From contig OZ022340.1 in assembly GCA_963989245.1 (NCBI GenBank), positions 47,267,948 through 47,331,947 on the forward strand: a stretch of 64,000 bases of DNA. The letters run 5' to 3'. A model generated the notes under the pieces. The model searched no databases. It worked only from the letters and a program-made list of their open reading frames with translations, and had not been told where the DNA came from. How positions within the stretch are numbered: position 1 is the stretch's first letter; every line of letters begins with the position of its first letter. The DNA comes from Nansenia antarctica. Lineage: Eukaryota; Chordata; Actinopteri; Argentiniformes; Microstomatidae. Both the position numbers and the translations under genes were made by a program. Below, one piece after another: positions 9,946 through 22,314 of the stretch.

Positions 9946-10002
9946 GCCGGCAGGTTCATGGCAAGGGCGAAGCGGATGACTGAGATGGTGCAGCCTGTTA
10001 TG

Positions 10003-10133
10003 ATGCCTTTCTCAGCCTGTTATGATGCCTTTCTCAGCCTGTTATGATGCCTTTCTCAAGCCTGTTATGATGCCTTTCTCAAGCCTGTTATGATGCCTTT
10101 CTCAAGCCTGTTATGATGCCTTTCTCAAGCCGA
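10003..10133 (-). repeat. 23-bp minisatellite derived from RT codons (unit 1)
   Basis: Six copies of GCCTGTTATGATGCCTTTCTCA(A). On the minus strand one unit encodes LEKGIITG, the conserved RT segment just before CTISV, so the array expanded from coding DNA. Equivalent arrays are 16849-16984 and 23709-23847. Confidence 0.85.
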
Positions 10134-10745
10134 AGCCAGTCTGATGGGCCGGACCCAGCAGTGACTCTTAGCCTGAATTTACCATAATAGTCCAGAATTA
10201 GGTCCTTGATCTTGCTGGGAACATGATGTCGTTGTAGGGCAAGCTCAACCAGTTTGTGCGGCATGGATCCATATGCATTTGCAAAGTCCAGCCATAATAC
10301 AAGCGGGTCTCCTTCGCCTTCCCGTGCCTCCCTGATGAGCTGTGTGACGCCGCCGCTGTGTTCTAGGCAGCCAGGCACTCCAGGGACCCCACCCTTCTGA
10401 GCAGAGGTGTCAATATAGCTTTTCTTCAGGAGGAACTCTGATAGTCGTCGTGACAAGATGCTGAAAAATATCTTGGCTGATGTTCTTACGAGTTCTCTTC
10501 CTTGGGGATCCAGACACCCTCTGCACACCTCCACTGGTTGGCAACTCTTCCCTCATGTTGCCTCTCTCGACATGGCCAAACCTCTCAGAAGTTGTGATGT
10601 TGTGATGGACGTCAGGGCCTCAAGCCGGCGGTCCACCTCTCCCTTGGTCGTGGTTTCAAATATATATTGTTTTTTTATGCTGTTTTTTAGATTTGTTGTT
10701 GTACGGCGACCTTGAGTGCCATGAAAGGCGCCATATAAAATAAAT

Positions 10746-10786
<41 letters not shown>

Positions 10787-11083
10787 GTGTAGATCAGGGG
10801 TCGGCAAGTAAGTTTGGCCTTGGGCCCAATTTTTTCTGAGCCACTAGATGGCTGTTTAAAATTGTGACATGTTCTATGGCATTGTGTAGATTGTCCATGG
10901 CATTGTGTATATTGTCTATGGCATTGTGTAGATTGTCTATGGCATTGTGTAGATTGTCCATGGCATTGTGTAGATTATCTATGGCATTGTGTAGATTGTC
11001 TATGGCATTGTGTAGATTGTCTATGGCATTGTGTAGATTGTCTATGGCATTGTGTAGCTTGTTCCTGTGTTCCTCTCTCTAAG

Positions 11084-11254
11084 GTGGGCTGGAGCCGGTG
11101 CTGCGAGGTCTGTTGGGCACAGCGGCAGCCGCCGTGTCGACTGACAAGCTGCTGACAGAAGAGCTGACAGAGAGGCTGGTGGTGCTGAACATCCCAGAGG
11201 CCTTGGACCTGGCCGCTCTCAACCTGCAGCGGGGCCGTGACCACGGACTCCCAG
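11084..11254 (+). CDS. tpo: Thyroid peroxidase exon X, unit 2
   Basis: Same 171 nt as exon X of unit 1, with the same acceptor and donor and no coding change seen. It can receive the phase-1 end of exon Z of unit 1 as well as that of exon 2562-2820. Confidence 0.94.
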
Positions 11255-11684
11255 GTCAGACACAACAGGGGGTTATCTCCAACATTGAACGTCTGCTACA
11301 CGTATACCTTCAAATCTTATTTCAAAATCCCTCATTTCATTCTGTAATCAACACGTTGCATCATTAAAGCGGACTCACGCTTAATCATTTCCCTCACTTC
11401 TCTGTGCTTTGAGTGAAAGCATGATTAATTCATGAGCTACTAGAATTAACTTGATTTTGCCAACCTGTCTGACAAGGCAAACCATTCTCTTATCAAACAT
11501 CCCTAACCGCTCTTGTCACCACCTTGTGGCGGCTTTTGGCATCACTTCACAGCTTGAGTCACCCTCCATGACAAATAATTCAGAAATGTGTTACATACTT
11601 CTGTGTCTTCACAAAGAACAACATTTCCTCAGGGACCCTGAACTTCCACCATGATGGATTTTCCACCAGTTTGAATTGTGTGCT

Positions 11685-12177
11685 TATTCGGTTGTTAAGT
11701 CTGACGTCAAACGTGACGTTTAGCAATTTCCGGGTCCAAACCAGAAATTCCCTGCACCAGAGTACCAGTGTACTAAAGCACCAGAGTACCAGTGTACTAA
11801 AGCACCAGAGTACCAGTGTACTAAAGCACCAGAGTACCAGTGTACTAAAGCACCAGAGTACCAGTGTACTAAAGCACCAGAGTACCAGTGTACTAAAGCA
11901 CCAGAGTACCAGTGTAATAAAGCACCAGAGTACCAGTGTACTAAAGCACCAGAGTACCAGTGTACTACAGCGGTAGAATGACAGTTCAATCGTTTTTTAG
12001 ACTGGGATCTATTCATACAACAAGGGACACAGCACTTTCCCATATTTGTCAGCGTCTTTGAGCCTCGGAAAAGCGCTATATAAATATAATGAATTATTAT
12101 TACTACTGAGGCATTTCAAAGAGAGCGCCTCAGCCAACTTTGGACCCGGAAACACGTCACGACTTAACAACCGAATA
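11685..12177. mobile_element. TIR element (MITE), unit 2
   Basis: Copy of the element at 4854-5331 with the same inverted ends and nine internal 24-bp repeats. A 9-bp deletion after GCACTTTCCCA separates it from the other two copies. Confidence 0.75.
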
Positions 12178-12359
12178 GCTTGAAAGAATCATGTAGTCCT
12201 AACCACCTCCAAGAACCTCTGGAAAAGTAAAATGCGAAATCTTTAAATGATGTCGACATTTAAAACCTGTTTTACCTAACCTAACCCTGTTTAAAACATG
12301 TTTTGTTTTGTTGTTATGAAAGGGTCAGCATAATGAAGTCACATTCTCATGTTTTCCAG

Positions 12360-12597
12360 GATATAATGATTGGAGGACGTTCTGTGGACTCAACAGGATC
12401 GATACACAAGAGGATTTCAGAAAGGTTGTCAGGGACGCAAGTGTTGTTGTCAAACTACTGGACCTGTACCGTCACCCTGACAACATTGACCTGCGGCTGG
12501 GAGGCCTGGTGGAGGAACCGCTGGACGGCTCCAGGACTGGACCTCTCTTCTCATGCTTAATTGGAAAGCAGATGAGGATGCTTCGGGATGGGGACAG
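12360..12597 (+). CDS. tpo: Thyroid peroxidase exon Y, unit 2
   Basis: As exon Y of unit 1 but with GAG (Glu) in place of GAT (Asp), giving LVEEP. Splice sites and frame are intact. Confidence 0.94.
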
Positions 12598-13302
12598 GTC
12601 TTTTTTTTAATGCATTTGCATGTTAAAACACAGTATATGTTAGCCCTAGTTATGGAGAATGGTAGCCTACTTGCTAATAATAATAATATAAAATATATAT
12701 GATGCTTACATTCACACCACAATACAGTAGGTCAGAGATTAGAGGATGATCGACGGTGTGACAATGTCGCGATACGTTACGTTATTAAAGCCAACTCGTG
12801 CTTATGTCAGACTGCGCTAAAACATTTCCCGATTTCTCTGCGCTGTGAGACAATGCTTGATGACGGTGTGAGAGTAGATAGGAGTTGGTCTCATTGCTTA
12901 AATGAAATAATCATTAACCATATTTAAAACACTTCCACTCTTCATCTCTGCAATTCAAGAGCTGCTACAGTAAACTAGATGTTTCTATCTATATGATAAG
13001 GGAAGCTAATAAGGCAAACCGTTCTCTTTTTAAACATACTTCACAGCTCTTGTCACCATTTTTTACATTTTTGGCATTTAGCAGATGCCTTATTCCAAAG
13101 CGACTTACAATCAATACATTTGACTAAGCAAGTGAATCATCAATCCACCAGTCGTAGCAGGAAGAGTAATCCAGCTCAGGCCCGGGGCCATTGATAGAAG
13201 GAAAAACCTTTTAAACCTCTCTAAACCTAGTTTCTTTTTGGGTTTTTTATATAGACACTGGAGAAACAGAGAAACGGTACAAGGTAGCAATATAAGTTTT
13301 TA

Positions 13303-14280
13303 GGGACACGGTAGAGGGGAAAAGTGGGTGTCTTCAGGGACACAGTAGAGGGGAAAGCGAGTGTCTTCAGGGACACAGTAGAGGGGGAAAGCGGGTGTCT
13401 TCAGGGACACAGTAGAGGGGGAAAGCGGGTGTCTTCAGGGACACAGTAGAGGGGGAAAGCGGGTGTCTTCAGGGACACAGTAGAGGGGGAAAGCGGGTGT
13501 CTTCAGGGACACAGTAGAGGGGGAAAGCGGGTGTCTTCAGGGACACAGTAGAGGGGGAAAGCGGGTGTCTTCAGGGACACAGTAGAGGGGAAAAGCGGGT
13601 GTCTTCAGGGACACAGTAGAGGGGAAAGCGGGTGTCTTCAGGGACACAGTAGAGGGGAAAAGCGGGTGTCTTCAGGGACACAGTAGAGGGGAAAAGCGGG
13701 TGTCTTCAGGGACACAGTAGAGGGGAAAAGCGGGTGTCTTCAGGGACACAGTAGAGGGGAAAGCGGGTGTCTTCAGGGACACAGTAGAGGGAAAAGCGGG
13801 TGTCTTCAGGGACACAGTAGAGGGGAAAGCGGGTGTCTTCAGGGACACAGTAGAGGGGGAAAGCGGGTGTCTTCAGGGACACAGTAGAGGGGGAAAGTGG
13901 GTGTCTTCAGGGACACAGTAGAGGGGGAAAGCGGGTGTCTTCAGGGACACAGTAGAGGGGAAAGTGGGTGTCTTCAGGGACACAGTAGAGGGGAAAAGCG
14001 GGTGTCTTCAGGGACACAGTAGAGGGGGAAAGCGGGTGTCTTCAGGGACACGGTAGAGGGGAAAAGCGGGTGTCTTCAGGGACACAGTAGAGGGGAAAAG
14101 TGGGTGTCTTCAGGGACACAGTAGAGGGGGAAAGCGGGTGTCTTCAGGGACACAGTAGAGGGGGAAAGCGGGTGTCTTCAGGGACACAGTAGAGGGGAAA
14201 AGTGGGTGTCTTCAGGGACACGGTAGAGGGGAAAGCGGGTGTCTTCAGGGACACAGTAGAGGGGAAAGCGGGTGTCTTCA
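13303..14280 (+). repeat. 32/33-bp minisatellite (unit 2)
   Basis: Equivalent of 6458-7435 with the same total length and nearly the same order of unit variants. Confidence 0.95.
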
Positions 14281-14331
14281 GGAGACGCAGCTTGTGGTGC
14301 ACTTCACACCTTGTGTTTAGATCAGAGGACG

Positions 14332-14600
14332 GGCGGCTGTGTCTCAGGAGGTAGAGCTGGCGTCTTATGATCGCAAGGTTGGCAGATCGGTGGTTCAAGC
14401 CCCAGCTGGCCACATGTCGAAGTGTCCTTGGGCAAGATAATTATTATTAATTAATTAATTATTAAGATACTTAACCCCAAAATTGCTCCCAATGAGCGGG
14501 CCGGCGCCTTGCATGGTAGCTTGTCGCCATTGGTGTGTGAATGTGTGTGTGAATGGGTGAATGAGAGGCCATTGTAAAGTCAGTCCATTTATCATTTACC
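14332..14600 (+). mobile_element. tRNA-derived SINE, unit 2
   Basis: Copy of 7487-7755, including the AT-rich interruption. Confidence 0.7.
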
Positions 14601-15270
14601 ATTTGTGTTTGCTGTAGCAGCGGGTATACCCCACTGTAGCAGCGGCATTGAGGTATACCCCACTGTAGCAGCGGCATTGAGGTATACCCCACTGCGATGT
14701 CCATGTGCTCGTATTAATCACAGGCACACTGTAGACTTATTTTAATCAAAGTTAGGATGTTGTTGGATTGCTGAAGTCCTCTTCTGTCTCCAAGATGGGG
14801 TTTTATATTCCAAAAATACCCCCCCAAAATGTTACTTTTGCTTTCATCATGACATCTCGTCATTACTGTACCTCATACCTGCCACCTACAATACAAGCAC
14901 AACACAGGTGGATCGAAACACAAATAACGCAACTTGAATAATGGAGGCAAAATCTCTTTCCTTCATTTGGGGAAAATTAAACCCCATCACAGAGACCAAA
15001 AAGCACCTAAACAATACAGCAACATTTTCTTTGACATAATCCAAAATCAAAAACTGCAAAACAGCTTTATACTATCTTATCCTGAAGTGATTTTGAAAAT
15101 GTAAGGATACTGGGTGGTAGAACGCACATATCTAGGAAAGGTCATGAAAGGAGGGTCCTGAAATTTGATCGAGTGCAAAGATAGAATTTTGTTTTTACTC
15201 ACAGGGGTAAACATTGTCATTCTTCAGATAATATTGGATATTGTAATTGATGACGTTTGTGTTGTTGCAG

Positions 15271-15479
15271 GTTCTGGTGGGAGAGTGAGGGTGTGTTCAC
15301 GCTGCAGCAGAGGGCCGAGCTGCGAAGGCACTCCCTGTCTCGTGTCGTCTGTGACAACAGTGAAGTCAAAGAGGTTCCCCTTGACCCCTTCAGTCTGGAG
15401 AAATACCCAGACGGGTTTATTTTGTGTGACAACATCCCATCCATGAGCCTGGACGCCTGGGGAGAGGACCCAAGCACAG
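15271..15479 (+). CDS. tpo: Thyroid peroxidase exon Z, unit 2
   Basis: Same 209 nt as exon Z of unit 1; acceptor, donor and reading frame are intact. It ends in phase 1, which fits both exon X of unit 3 and the sushi exon. Confidence 0.94.
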
Positions 15480-16016
15480 GTGTGATAAGTCTGATTTCTC
15501 ATTTATAATGTTGTGACGTTAATATAAGGTTCTATCTCCATTTTTCTCAAAATTTAGTTTTTTTACATAATCTGATCCATTAGGTGTTTATTAATGCCTG
15601 TGTGGTGTTATTTTTAAAATGTTCACATTTTTGAGTTAGTAATGAATAAAATACAAAGGTTCCATCTCGCAAAACATAATGGAATGTAAAAACGCTCAAT
15701 ATCTCTGAACTACCCTAAACGGAGATAGAACCTGATCATTCTAAGCTCACGATGTGTATTAAATCAAAATGCTTGGTGCTAATCTTAGTGTCAGCACCCA
15801 TCCCACCCATATGTGCTTGTTGTGCATCTAATTCCAAAACCATGGGCATTAATATGGAGTTGGTCCCACCTTTGCTGCTATAACAGCTTCCACTCTTCTG
15901 GGAAGACTTTCTACTAGATTTTAGAATATGGATGGGGGGATTTGCTCCCATTCAGCCACAAGAGCATTAATGAGGTCGGGCACTGATGTTGGGCGAGAAC
16001 CTGACCTTTCTCTCCA

Positions 16017-16395
16017 GGGTCTCGACTGTTGTCATAGGCACTGCATAAACCACTGGAAGATCCAGGCCTTGAACCTCCCCGGCAGGCCTTGTTTTGTCCA
16101 CCTTGGTGAGCCAGGCATCAAGCTCTTAGCTGTTAGTTTTCTGGATGGAGAGAGCATCTTTGAGGCTGCAGTCAAAGATCTTGATTGGCTGCTCTGTAAC
16201 GGACAGCTGTTGGCCGGAACCGGAGGTTTCCAGCTCATCCTTGCCCCGGTGATGAGCTTCTCTAGGCCTTTGAGTATCCACCTGCTGCCCGGGACAGATG
16301 TAGTAGTGACAGTCAGGTCGTCCATGAATGCTCTTATTGGGGGCTGTCGCACTCCAGTCTTGGTCAAAGGGCCCCTGCATTCCACCTCTGCTGAC

Positions 16396-16430
<35 letters not shown>

Positions 16431-17399
16431 TTGGATTTGTATAGCACCTTTCATAAAACCCAAGGCACTTTACAATTTTGAAGAAATGGTCAGACAGACA
16501 AAACAGAAAACAAACAAAGCAAAACAGTGACTAGGGGCTAAAGGCCTTGGAGAACAGATGGGTTTTAAGGGCTGATTTGAGGGAGTCCAGGGTGGGGGCG
16601 TTGCGGATCACTATGGGGAGAGAGTTCCAGAGAGTAGGTGTAGCCACGCTGAAGGCTCTGTCCCCAAAGGTCCGTAGGTTGGTGCGGGGGGTGGACAGCA
16701 GGCCCATGTCAGCGGACCGCAGGTTCCGGGAAGGGGTATGCTGGGGGAGGAGAAGGGGTATGCTGGGGGAGGAAGTCAGTTAGGTACTGGGGGGCGCAGG
16801 CCGGCAGGTTCATGGCAAGGGCGAAGCGGATGACTGAGATGGTGCAGCCTGTTATGATGCCTTTCTCAGCCTGTTATGATGCCTTTCTCAGCCTGTTATG
16901 ATGCCTTTCTCAAGCCTGTTATGATGCCTTTCTCAAGCCTGTTATGATGCCTTTCTCAAGCCTGTTATGATGCCTTTCTCAAGCCGAAGCCAGTCTGATG
17001 GGCCGGACCCAGCAGTGACTCTTAGCCTGAATTTACCATAATAGTCCAGAATTAGGTCCTTGATCTTGCTGGGAACATGATGTCGTTGTAGGGCAAGCTC
17101 AACCAGTTTGTGCGGCATGGATCCATATGCATTTGCAAAGTCCAGCCATAATACAAGCGGGTCTCCTTCGCCTTCCCGTGCCTCCCTGATGAGCTGTGTG
17201 ACGCCGCCGCTGTGTTCTAGGCAGCCAGGCACTCCAGGGACCCCACCCTTCTGAGCAGAGGTGTCAATATAGCTGTTCTTCAGGAGGAACTCTGATAGTC
17301 GTTGTGACAAGATGCTGAAAAATATCTTGGCTGATGTTCTTACGAGTTCTCTTCCTTGGGGATCCAGACACCCTCTGCACACCTCCACTGGTTGGCAAC
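16017..17399 (-). pseudogene. LINE RT fragment with FMDD box, unit 2
   Basis: Copy of 9166-10545 with the same two blocks, L2 tail insertion (16398-16799) and 23-bp minisatellite. It has SQRL where units 1 and 3 have SRRL, and LLKNSY where unit 1 has LLKKSY. Confidence 0.75.
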
Positions 17400-17599
17400 T
17401 CTTCCCTCATGTTGCCTCTCTCGACATGGCCAAACCTCTCAGAAGTTGTGATGTTGTGATGGACGTCAGGGCCTCAAGCCGGCGGTCCACCTCTCCCTTG
17501 GTCGTGGTTTCAAATATATATTGTTTTTTTATGCTGTTTTTTAGATTTGTTGTTGTACGGCGACCTTGAGTGCCATGAAAGGCGCCATATAAAATAAAT

Positions 17600-17646
<47 letters not shown>

Positions 17647-17943
17647 GTGTAGATCAGGGGTCGGCAAGTAAGTTTGGCCTTGGGCCCAATTTTTTCTGAG
17701 CCACTAGATGGCTGTTTAAAATTGTGACATGTTCTATGGCATTGTGTAGATTGTCCATGGCATTGTGTATATTGTCTATGGCATTGTGTAGATTGTCTAT
17801 GGCATTGTGTAGATTGTCCATGGCATTGTGTAGATTATCTATGGCATTGTGTAGATTGTCTATGGCATTGTGTAGATTGTCTATGGCATTGTGTAGATTG
17901 TCTATGGCATTGTGTAGCTTGTTCCTGTGTTCCTCTCTCTAAG

Positions 17944-18114
17944 GTGGGCTGGAGCCGGTGCTGCGAGGTCTGTTGGGCACAGCGGCAGCCGCCGTGTCGA
18001 CTGACAAGCTGCTGACAGAAGAGCTGACAGAGAGGCTGGTGGTGCTGAACATCCCAGAGGCCTTGGACCTGGCCGCTCTCAACCTGCAGCGGGGCCGTGA
18101 CCACGGACTCCCAG
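17944..18114 (+). CDS. tpo: Thyroid peroxidase exon X, unit 3
   Basis: Same 171 nt as in units 1 and 2, with intact splice sites and frame. Confidence 0.94.
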
Positions 18115-18544
18115 GTCAGACACAACAGGGGGTTATCTCCAACATTGAACGTCTGCTACACGTATACCTTCAAATCTTATTTCAAAATCCCTCATTTCAT
18201 TCTGTAATCAACACGTTGCATCATTAAAGCGGACTCACGCTTAATCATTTCCCTCACTTCTCTGTGCTTTGAGTGAAAGCATGATTAATTCATGAGCTAC
18301 TAGAATTAACTTGATTTTGCCAACCTGTCTGACAAGGCAAACCATTCTCTTATCAAACATCCCTAACCGCTCTTGTCACCACCTTGTGGCGGCTTTTGGC
18401 ATCACTTCACAGCTTGAGTCACCCTCCATGACAAATAATTCAGAAATGTGTTACATACTTCTGTGTCTTCACAAAGAACAACATTTCCTCAGGGACCCTG
18501 AACTTCCACCATGATGGATTTTCCACCAGTTTGAATTGTGTGCT

Positions 18545-19046
18545 TATTCGGTTGTTAAGTCTGACGTCAAACGTGACGTTTAGCAATTTCCGGGTCCAAA
18601 CCAGAAATTCCCTGCACCAGAGTACCAGTGTACTAAAGCACCAGAGTACCAGTGTACTAAAGCACCAGAGTACCAGTGTACTAAAGCACCAGAGTACCAG
18701 TGTACTAAAGCACCAGAGTACCAGTGTACTAAAGCACCAGAGTACCAGTGTACTAAAGCACCAGAGTACCAGTGTAATAAAGCACCAGAGTACCAGTGTA
18801 CTAAAGCACCAGAGTACCAGTGTACTACAGCGGTAGAATGACAGTTCAATCGTTTTTTAGACTGGGATCTATTCATACAACAAGGGACACAGCACTTTCC
18901 CATTTTTCCCATATTTGTCAGCGTCTTTGAGCCTCGGAAAAGCGCTATATAAATATAATGAATTATTATTACTACTGAGGCATTTCAAAGAGAGCGCCTC
19001 AGCCAACTTTGGACCCGGAAACACGTCACGACTTAACAACCGAATA
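18545..19046. mobile_element. TIR element (MITE), unit 3
   Basis: Third copy of the element at 4854-5331, with nine internal 24-bp repeats and without the unit-2 deletion. Confidence 0.75.
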
Positions 19047-19228
19047 GCTTGAAAGAATCATGTAGTCCTAACCACCTCCAAGAACCTCTGGAAAAGTAAA
19101 ATGCGAAATCTTTAAATGATGTCGACATTTAAAACCTGTTTTACCTAACCTAACCCTGTTTAAAACATGTTTTGTTTTGTTGTTATGAAAGGGTCAGCAT
19201 AATGAAGTCACATTCTCATGTTTTCCAG

Positions 19229-19466
19229 GATATAATGATTGGAGGACGTTCTGTGGACTCAACAGGATCGATACACAAGAGGATTTCAGAAAGGTTGTCA
19301 GGGACGCAAGTGTTGTTGTCAAACTACTGGACCTGTACCGTCACCCTGACAACATTGACCTGCGGCTGGGAGGCCTGGTGGAGGAACCGCTGGACGGCTC
19401 CAGGACTGGACCTCTCTTCTCATGCTTAATTGGAAAGCAGATGAGGATGCTTCGGGATGGGGACAG
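19229..19466 (+). CDS. tpo: Thyroid peroxidase exon Y, unit 3
   Basis: Same as exon Y of unit 2 (GAG, Glu). Splice sites and frame are intact. Confidence 0.94.
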
Positions 19467-20171
19467 GTCTTTTTTTTAATGCATTTGCATGTTAAAACAC
19501 AGTATATGTTAGCCCTAGTTATGGAGAATGGTAGCCTACTTGCTAATAATAATAATATAAAATATATATGATGCTTACATTCACACCACAATACAGTAGG
19601 TCAGAGATTAGAGGATGATCGACGGTGTGACAATGTCGCGATACGTTACGTTATTAAAGCCAACTCGTGCTTATGTCAGACTGCGCTAAAACATTTCCCG
19701 ATTTCTCTGCGCTGTGAGACAATGCTTGATGACGGTGTGAGAGTAGATAGGAGTTGGTCTCATTGCTTAAATGAAATAATCATTAACCATATTTAAAACA
19801 CTTCCACTCTTCATCTCTGCAATTCAAGAGCTGCTACAGTAAACTAGATGTTTCTATCTATATGATAAACGAAGCTAATAAGGCAAACCGTTCTCTTTTT
19901 AAACATACTTCACAGCTCTTGTCACCATTTTTTACATTTTTGGCATTTAGCAGATGCCTTATTCCAAAGCGACTTACAATCAATACATTTGACTAAGCAA
20001 GTGAATCATCAATCCACCAGTCGTAGCAGGAAGAGTAATCCAGCTCAGGCCCGGGGCCATTGATAGAAGGAAAAACCTTTTAAACCTCTCTAAACCTAGT
20101 TTCTTTTTGGGTTTTTTATATAGACACTGGAGAAACAGAGAAACGGTACAAGGTAGCAATATAAGTTTTTA

Positions 20172-21115
20172 GGGACACGGTAGAGGGGAAAAGTGGGTGT
20201 CTTCAGGGACACAGTAGAGGGGAAAGCGAGTGTCTTCAGGGACACAGTAGAGGGGGAAAGCGGGTGTCTTCAGGGACACAGTAGAGGGGGAAAGCGGGTG
20301 TCTTCAGGGACACAGTAGAGGGGGAAAGCGGGTGTCTTCAGGGACACAGTAGAGGGGGAAAGCGGGTGTCTTCAGGGACACAGTAGAGGGGGAAAGCGGG
20401 TGTCTTCAGGGACACAGTAGAGGGGAAAAGCGGGTGTCTTCAGGGACACAGTAGAGGGGAAAGCGGGTGTCTTCAGGGACACAGTAGAGGGGAAAAGCGG
20501 GTGTCTTCAGGGACACAGTAGAGGGGAAAAGCGGGTGTCTTCAGGGACACAGTAGAGGGGAAAAGCGGGTGTCTTCAGGGACACAGTAGAGGGGAAAGCG
20601 GGTGTCTTCAGGGACACAGTAGAGGGAAAAGCGGGTGTCTTCAGGGACACAGTAGAGGGGAAAGCGGGTGTCTTCAGGGACACAGTAGAGGGGGAAAGCG
20701 GGTGTCTTCAGGGACACAGTAGAGGGGGAAAGTGGGTGTCTTCAGGGACACAGTAGAGGGGGAAAGCGGGTGTCTTCAGGGACACAGTAGAGGGGAAAGT
20801 GGGTGTCTTCAGGGACACAGTAGAGGGGAAAAGCGGGTGTCTTCAGGGACACAGTAGAGGGGGAAAGCGGGTGTCTTCAGGGACACGGTAGAGGGGAAAA
20901 GCGGGTGTCTTCAGGGACACAGTAGAGGGGAAAAGTGGGTGTCTTCAGGGACACAGTAGAGGGGGAAAGCGGGTGTCTTCAGGGACACAGTAGAGGGGGA
21001 AAGCGGGTGTCTTCAGGGACACAGTAGAGGGGAAAAGTGGGTGTCTTCAGGGACACGGTAGAGGGGAAAGCGGGTGTCTTCAGGGACACAGTAGAGGGGA
21101 AAGCGGGTGTCTTCA
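20172..21115 (+). repeat. 32/33-bp minisatellite (unit 3)
   Basis: Equivalent of 6458-7435 but one repeat unit (about 34 bp) shorter. Confidence 0.95.
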
Positions 21116-21166
21116 GGAGACGCAGCTTGTGGTGCACTTCACACCTTGTGTTTAGATCAGAGGACG

Positions 21167-21435
21167 GGCGGCTGTGTCTCAGGAGGTAGAGCTGGCGTCT
21201 TATGATCGCAAGGTTGGCAGATCGGTGGTTCAAGCCCCAGCTGGCCACATGTCGAAGTGTCCTTGGGCAAGATAATTATTATTAATTAATTAATTATTAA
21301 GATACTTAACCCCAAAATTGCTCCCAATGAGCGGGCCGGCGCCTTGCATGGTAGCTTGTCGCCATTGGTGTGTGAATGTGTGTGTGAATGGGTGAATGAG
21401 AGGCCATTGTAAAGTCAGTCCATTTATCATTTACC
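21167..21435 (+). mobile_element. tRNA-derived SINE, unit 3
   Basis: Copy of 7487-7755, including the AT-rich interruption. Confidence 0.7.
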
Positions 21436-22105
21436 ATTTGTGTTTGCTGTAGCAGCGGGTATACCCCACTGTAGCAGCGGCATTGAGGTATACCCCACTG
21501 TAGCAGCGGCATTGAGGTATACCCCACTGCGATGTCCATGTGCTCGTATTAATCACAGGCACACTGTAGACTTATTTTAATCAAAGTTAGGATGTTGTTG
21601 GATTGCTGAAGTCCTCTTCTGTCTCCAAGATGGGGTTTTATATTCCAAAAATACCCCCCCAAAATGTTACTTTTGCTTTCATCATGACATCTCGTCATTA
21701 CTGTACCTCATACCTGCCACCTACAATACAAGCACAACACAGGTGGATCGAAACACAAATAACGCAACTTGAATAATGGAGGCAAAATCTCTTTCCTTCA
21801 TTTGGGGAAAATTAAACCCCATCACAGAGACCAAAAAGCACCTAAACAATACAGCAACATTTTCTTTGACATAATCCAAAATCAAAAACTGCAAAACAGC
21901 TTTATACTATCTTATCCTGAAGTGATTTTGAAAATGTAAGGATACTGGGTGGTAGAACGCACATATCTAGGAAAGGTCATGAAAGGAGGGTCCTGAAATT
22001 TGATCGAGTGCAAAGATAGAATTTTGTTTTTTCTCACAGGGGTAAACATTGTCATTCTTCAGATAATATTGGATATTGTAATTGATGACGTTTGTGTTGT
22101 TGCAG

Positions 22106-22314
22106 GTTCTGGTGGGAGAGTGAGGGTGTGTTCACGCTGCAGCAGAGGGCCGAGCTGCGAAGGCACTCCCTGTCTCGTGTCGTCTGTGACAACAGTGAAG
22201 TCAAAGAGGTTCCCCTTGACCCCTTCAGTCTGGAGAAATACCCAGACGGGTTTATTTTGTGTGACAACATCCCATCCATGAGCCTGGACGCCTGGGGAGA
22301 GGACCCAAGCACAG
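22106..22314 (+). CDS. tpo: Thyroid peroxidase exon Z, unit 3
   Basis: Same 209 nt as the other exon Z copies and intact. Its phase-1 end fits the sushi exon at 24456. Confidence 0.94.

Larger units (their letters stand above)
9166..10545 (-). pseudogene. LINE reverse transcriptase fragment with FMDD box, unit 1
   Basis: Minus-strand RT remnant in two blocks. Block one (10545-10130) reads LVLWLDFANAYGSMPHKL, RHHVPSKIKDLILDYY and LEKGIITG. Block two (9546-9166) reads KSAEVECRGPL, IRAFMDDLTVTT (catalytic box FMDD where most LINEs have YADD/FADD), and TGLPGRFKAWI. Between them lie a 23-bp minisatellite made from the LEKGIITG codons and an inserted L2 tail (9547-9945). The clade was not assigned. 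Equivalent copies are 16017-17399 and 22852-24261. Confidence 0.75.
3836..10670 (+). repeat. Tandem unit 1 of tpo three-exon block (~6.84 kb)
   Basis: First of three near-identical tandem copies. It starts in the L2 tail at GCTGTTTTTTAGATTTG and ends at CAAATATATATTGT. Each copy holds, in order: L2 tail, 21-bp minisatellite, tpo exon X, TIR element with 24-bp minisatellite, exon Y, 32/33-bp minisatellite, SINE, 28-bp repeat, exon Z, a repeat fragment, an L2 tail and an RT fragment on the minus strand. Unit 1 is the most different: GAT instead of GAG in exon Y, 8 instead of 9 copies of the 24-bp repeat, and a 6-bp deletion near 8996. Confidence 0.95.
10679..17524 (+). repeat. Tandem unit 2 of tpo three-exon block
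   Basis: Second copy, separated from unit 1 by the 8-bp filler TTTTTTAT (10671-10678). It carries the same features in the same order. It shares GAG in exon Y and the GGGCAT near 15844 with unit 3. It differs by a 9-bp deletion near 12043 (CCCATATTTG) and an Arg-to-Gln change in the RT fragment (SQRL). Confidence 0.95.
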
